Below, piece after piece: positions 19,133 to 22,110 of a DNA stretch of 22,110 nt (the first letter of the stretch is position 1; each line of letters starts with the position of its first letter). The DNA is from Reticulomyxa filosa (taxonomy: Eukaryota; Foraminifera; Reticulomyxidae), in contig ASPP01024601.1 of NCBI GenBank assembly GCA_000512085.1, positions 1 to 22,110 on the forward strand. Reading direction: 5' to 3'. The position numbers and the translations under genes were made by a program. The notes beneath the pieces were generated by a model. It worked only from the letters and a program-made list of their open reading frames with translations. It ran no database searches and was not told the origin of the DNA.

Positions 19133-19560
19133 TTGCAAAGGATTGAGAATTTTAACAAAAGATGTGCTATTGAACTGTTGCACGTGCTGGAGTTTGCGCA
19201 AATTGCAAATGTAAGTCATGAATGTGTGCGTAAATGGAAGCTGATGTTGATCATAAAAACATCAAAAATTGGTAGTGGAAGCATAATCGTGTGGTCTTGC
19301 TTTGTAGTATTAGGACCTGTTTATGAATGTAACATTAATTGATGTGTCAACACAGATATTTACAAAGAAATTCCAGGTGATGAAATGATCAGAAAACATT
19401 AATTGGGGTTTAGAAGATAATGGAAATTGTATATTTCAGCAAGATAATGCAACTAGCCACATAAATTACAGCAAAAAGATGATTTGAACAAAATGCTATC
19501 AAAGTATTGAATTTCACTCCAAATTTTCCAGACCTGAAAATCTGTGATTCAAAAATCAAT
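19133..19560 (+). pseudogene. Tc1-like transposase remnant
   Basis: A DDE-family transposase relic. An open piece at 19133-19342 ends in VWSCFVVLGPVYECNIN. The rest, with QQDNATSH near 19437-19461 and NFTPNFPDLKIC near 19508-19545, is in shifted frames with at least three stops. The third catalytic position (PDLNPIEN in the family) is altered to PDLKICDS. Confidence 0.75.
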
Positions 19561-19596
19561 AAATTATTCAAATTTTTTAAACAATTAGAAAAGGTG

Positions 19597-19744
19597 TAAT
19601 AAAAAACAAAAATGATATTTAAAAAGTACACGATTTGTAGATATTTTTTAAAAAATTATGTCTGAATATTGTTTTTTCATGTAGAAAATCAATCATCTCT
19701 ATAAAGTGCCATTTTAGGTGTCAACTTTACTTTGCATTATACTG
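19597..19744 (-). repeat. Right terminal inverted repeat of the Tc1-like element
   Basis: About 148 bp, the reverse complement of 18878-19027. The outer end reads CAGTATAATGC on the minus strand, next to the TA at 19745. Confidence 0.85.
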
Positions 19745-20139
19745 TACGTTGAATGTATCAGGCATGTTATTGAATGATAGTGATGAATGCAAATCTCTTC
19801 GACACAATACTTCAGATCTTCCTGTCTCACTCCAGTGATGAACATAAAGATCTGGAAATTATAATTGATATCATTCTTCTCTGATCTAAATCCTTCTTGC
19901 AATAAACAGATAGGAGGCTGCTTCTCAAATGTGCAGTGGCAACTAAAGAATTATTCTTATACTGATGCTGACAAAGGACAAGGATTAAATGGAAACGAAA
20001 GTAAGAATAGACCTCAGACCAAAGAAAAAGACCAATAGAAAGAATAATGAAGATCAAAGGCTGCAGAATAAGAAATCTGATGATGACGAAATTCATTGCT
20101 AAGATGTGAATTGACAAAGGTTAAATCAGCATTCCTGCA

Positions 20140-20440
20140 ATTACAATCATTATTGCAATCAATGTCTCCATGCTAAGCATAATCAATTGCTTAAGAATGG
20201 TGGCAAAGCAATTATTGATTCGTTGGTATTTCTATTTGTATGGAGTTTCCGAATGGGATATATGCCAATTGAATGGAAAAAGGCAAACATTGTGCATATT
20301 CTCAAGACTGACAGAGATTATAGTCAGTACAAGAATCACAGACTAATTGCATTATTATCGAGTGTTGGTAAATCGATTTAAAGAATCATCACAAGGAGAT
20401 TAATGTGGTGGTTGAATGTGGAAAAAAAATAAATATAAAC
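20140..20440 (+). pseudogene. Reverse transcriptase fragment of a second LINE copy
   Basis: Plus-strand RT N-terminal part: HNQLLKNGGKAIIDSLVFLF, then RMGYMPIEWKKANIVHILK, then HRLIALLSSVGKSI, a TAA in place of a conserved Glu codon, and RIITRRLMWWLNVE. This is the fingers region of non-LTR RTs (LPxxWKxAxIVPIxK...YRPISLLSxxGKxFERIIxxRL). Catalytic FxDxxKAFD and YADD motifs are absent, so the copy is truncated or interrupted at about 20440. Over about 113 bases it aligns without gaps to the minus-strand LINE at 17800-17920 at roughly 75% identity by eye, so both belong to one family. Confidence 0.8.
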
Positions 20441-20444
20441 ATAT

Positions 20445-20458
20445 ATTATCATTAACGA
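20445..20458 (+). repeat. Left arm of a 14-bp inverted repeat
   Basis: ATTATCATTAACGA here is repeated inverted at 21624-21637, about 1.2 kb away. CGTCGT follows nearby on both sides, with three extra bases at the right arm. Confidence 0.6.
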
Positions 20459-20517
20459 TCGTCGTGAAAAAGTGTCCAAATTATCTCTAGATCACTTCAA
20501 GTAAACTTAGAACAAGT

Positions 20518-20535
20518 AGATATATCGATATATCT
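20518..20535. repeat. Perfect 18-bp palindrome
   Basis: AGATATATCGATATATCT is its own reverse complement. Confidence 0.9.
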
Positions 20536-21454
20536 CAAAATCGTCGAAAAAGTCAAGTCGTTTCAACAAAACAAGAATCATCAAGTCAAAGTCCGAAATT
20601 TTTTTTTTTACTAGTAAAATTAATTTTTATAGTGATTAAAAATTTTTTATAGTAGTTGGATTTTTGTGATATTGTTAGTATTGTGTGGTTTTTAACCTTT
20701 TTCACCATTTGGCAACGTTTTGTTTGCAATTCATTTTCGGGTGGATATTGTCGTCGGTTCTGCATCTTGAGTGGTGTGACTGTGAGAGATGGAAGTCTTT
20801 TGTGATTGGCAGAACTCTGAGGGTCGGATAACTTTTACTGAACCTCGAGCAAAACCAACCCACTCGCTGATAACAAGGCTTGTGAAGGCGATCCGGACGG
20901 TCGAGGCAAGGTGTCTTTACCCCAATCGGCTCTATGCTGGGACATGGAATTGGATCAAGCATCCGATCTAATGGTAAGACATGTTAACTACACTTCCTTT
21001 TTTTTTTAGCAAGAATCTTATCCCAAAAATTAAAGAAAAAAATCTACAAGATTTATCAAAAACTCACTCACAATCAACACTACAAGTAAAAGAATAAATT
21101 TAAAGTCTTAATTAAGTTTAAATTATCAAAAAAAGCAAAGCAAATCTCAAATGTTGGAGTTAGAAATCAGTCAACTGTTGTGAAAACAATTTGGCTCTTC
21201 CCTGTGGAATGGTCAGGGCAGAAGCAATGATAACGCTCAGCCGAATCATCTGAGCATTGTTTTCGAAGTGTTGAAATCTCATAAAATATTGAGATTCAAT
21301 TCGCTTCTTTTAACGAATTAAAGCAAAACCAAAACAAAAATTAAAATCTAATACTTAAAATAATTGATTGTTGAATGTTGAATTGTACTTAGTCTTGATA
21401 TTCTGTCTCAGCCGCTTTTTTTTAGACTTTTCTGCTGGTACCTTGAATAGTTTG

Positions 21455-21496
21455 TCGATATCTGATCTTACGCAATGTCGCAATATCAGATATCGA
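21455..21496. repeat. Hairpin with 12-bp perfect arms
   Basis: TCGATATCTGAT (21455-21466) and ATCAGATATCGA (21485-21496) pair perfectly around an 18-base loop. RNA from either strand, or single-stranded DNA, could fold here. Confidence 0.85.
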
Positions 21497-21623
21497 AATT
21501 TACAACTAGTATAAACATTTTTATCTTTCAAAAAAAAAATGTTACTAGTTGAAAAAATTTATTTTTTTAGTAGTTGAAAAGTTTCTTTGATTCTGTTTTC
21601 CTCAATCTTGTTGACGACGAAAA

Positions 21624-21637
21624 TCGTTAATGATAAT
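21624..21637 (-). repeat. Right arm of a 14-bp inverted repeat
   Basis: Exact reverse complement of 20445-20458. No clear target-site duplication flanks the pair. Confidence 0.6.
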
Positions 21638-22110
21638 CGAAGATTAACTTCAAATTTCGTTCAGATACTGCTAGATGTTGCAGTATCTAGTTGTTTTGCT
21701 TCCTTCATTCAAAATACAACTTTTTTTTCAAAAGTTTATATCATGATGAATGATATTAAAATGATTTTTTTTTTGCCACTAGTGAACTATCAAATGCCAG
21801 TATGCATGGTGGCATTGGAAATGGAATTGGACATAGTATTGATATGCCTGATACAAGCAACGACAATCCAAAATGACGTCGAATAATGACATGGACGTCG
21901 ACACAAATGGCACAAGGCGAATAGCCATAAAACGAAAGACGGACTAACGGATGATATTGCAAAGAAAGCAAAGTTGTTACAAAGCTCAAGTATGCGAAGA
22001 AAAAAAGATTGATGATTGATTCAAATGAGGATTGGAAATCGATCAAGAGATGAAATTAACATCGCGAATACTAATATGCAAGCAGATCAATGATCAGCAG
22101 TCTATTGGTG
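21638..22110 (+). other. Coding-like remnants at the window end
   Basis: Just after the right inverted repeat, KINFKFRSDTARC could be the RT continuation (family NQFGFRxxRST). At about 21800-21870 a plus-strand frame reads SMHGGIGNGIGHSIDMPDTS. A new ATG at about 21873 opens MTSNNDMDVDTNGTRRIAIK. The continuations GLTDDIAKKAKLLQSS and RLMIDSNEDWKSIKR are in other frames, each reached by adding one A. This is either a decayed or miscounted gene start, or a retroelement ORF. The window ends before it can be resolved. Confidence 0.3.

Larger units (their letters stand above)
18878..19744 (+). mobile_element. Tc1/mariner-like DNA transposon, internally deleted
   Basis: An 867-bp element bounded by CAGTATAATGCAAAG... 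inverted repeats (18878-19027 and 19597-19744) and flanked by TA on both sides (18876-18877, 19745-19746), the target duplication of Tc1/mariner elements. It carries a broken transposase on the plus strand. An HTH-like start (IANVSHECVRKWK) is followed by GSGSIIVWSCFVVLGPV (family GGGSVMVWGCFS), DIYKEI, FQQDNATSH (catalytic second Asp) and IKVLNFTPNFPDLKICD (family IKVLxWPxxSPDLNPIE). These lie in different frames with stops between. The HTH and VWSCF blocks are much closer than in a full 1.3-1.6-kb element, so the part with the first catalytic Asp is deleted. It cannot move by itself. Confidence 0.85.
17770..20100 (-). mobile_element. Decayed LINE (non-LTR retrotransposon), interrupted by a Tc1-like element
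   Basis: Read on the minus strand, the order is that of a LINE ORF2. The APE-type endonuclease begins with PPICLLQEGF at about 19890-19920 (Gln-Glu metal-binding motif). It continues after the inserted element with YELCWVEI and LLFCNFYR (about 18795-18870), THHRHC...SNGLYIL (about 18610-18690), LSIDYIM (about 18550) and LGVQSDLSITL (about 18460-18500). That last piece corresponds to the family's GSDH motif, with the His lost. An open linker follows (18359-17976), then the start of the reverse transcriptase (GNTMIESLIFLFVLSLLM, YMPIA, KKENIVHIPKP, about 17940-17800). Internal stops and frame changes show it is dead. I could not trace the rest of the RT to the left. Confidence 0.75.
20459..21623. 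other. Unclassified segment between inverted repeats
   Basis: Short coding-like pieces exist (plus strand about 20498-20615, QVNLEQVDISIYLKIVEKVK; plus strand 20789-20971, 60 codons ending WNWIKHPI), but none has a recognisable family. The part 20690-20990 is visibly more GC-rich than its surroundings. ACTAGT-AAA...AGTAGTTG motifs near 20610-20665 and 21535-21585 resemble each other as diverged direct repeats. It could be a mobile element inserted in the LINE, but I cannot identify a transposase. Confidence 0.35.

Noticed and set aside
1-22110. CRISPR array, tRNA, rRNA, bacterial operon or phage features
   Set aside because: No regularly spaced repeats, tRNA cloverleaf or rRNA-like conserved blocks were noticed. 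Gene structure with spliceosomal-type introns is eukaryotic.

Overview
The window is nuclear DNA from an AT-rich eukaryotic microbe. Coding exons with charged, Asn-rich proteins alternate with short introns (mostly 53-141 nt, GT...AG). All three stop codons TAA, TAG and TGA end genes and none is read through in the long clean POLD1 frame, so the standard code is used. Poly-Asn tracts, AAT/AAC trinucleotide runs, compact divergent and convergent genes and a LINE-rich tail suggest a free-living protist. A rhizarian amoeba such as the foraminiferan Reticulomyxa filosa is my best guess, from style only and not from a search.

Layout. 505-766 (-): two probable exons of an unrecognised gene. 922-1726 (+): a three-exon gene for an unrecognised basic, hydrophilic protein. 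2234-5383 (+): an intronless DNA polymerase delta catalytic subunit with all exonuclease, polymerase and Cys motifs. 5947-6962 (-): an acidic Ser/Asp/Glu-rich protein, convergent with POLD1. 7561-10588 (-): six RPEL actin-binding motifs in two groups of three, a poly-Asn linker and then a long coiled coil. As assembled it is two overlapping reading frames, but one extra A in an A8 run would make it a single protein of about 873 aa. 10777-14808 (-): a seven-exon NOP14-family ribosome-biogenesis factor. 15055-16973 (+): a seven-exon coiled-coil protein that shares a 246-bp divergent promoter region with NOP14.

From 16974 to the end the window holds decayed mobile DNA. A minus-strand LINE copy (endonuclease, linker, start of reverse transcriptase; about 20100 down to 17770) is split by an 867-bp Tc1-like element with about 150-bp inverted repeats and a TA target duplication. 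Next to it, in the opposite orientation, lies the reverse-transcriptase piece of a related LINE. A segment flanked by short inverted repeats and a last coding-like remnant follow.

The genes form no pathway unit. POLD1 serves DNA replication, NOP14 serves 40S ribosome assembly, and the RPEL protein is a likely G-actin sensor or regulator. Four frame breaks in three genes fall in A runs of 7-10 and are each repaired by one added A. They look like undercalled homopolymers rather than gene decay. Exon boundaries come from splice consensus and phase matching by eye, without transcript evidence.
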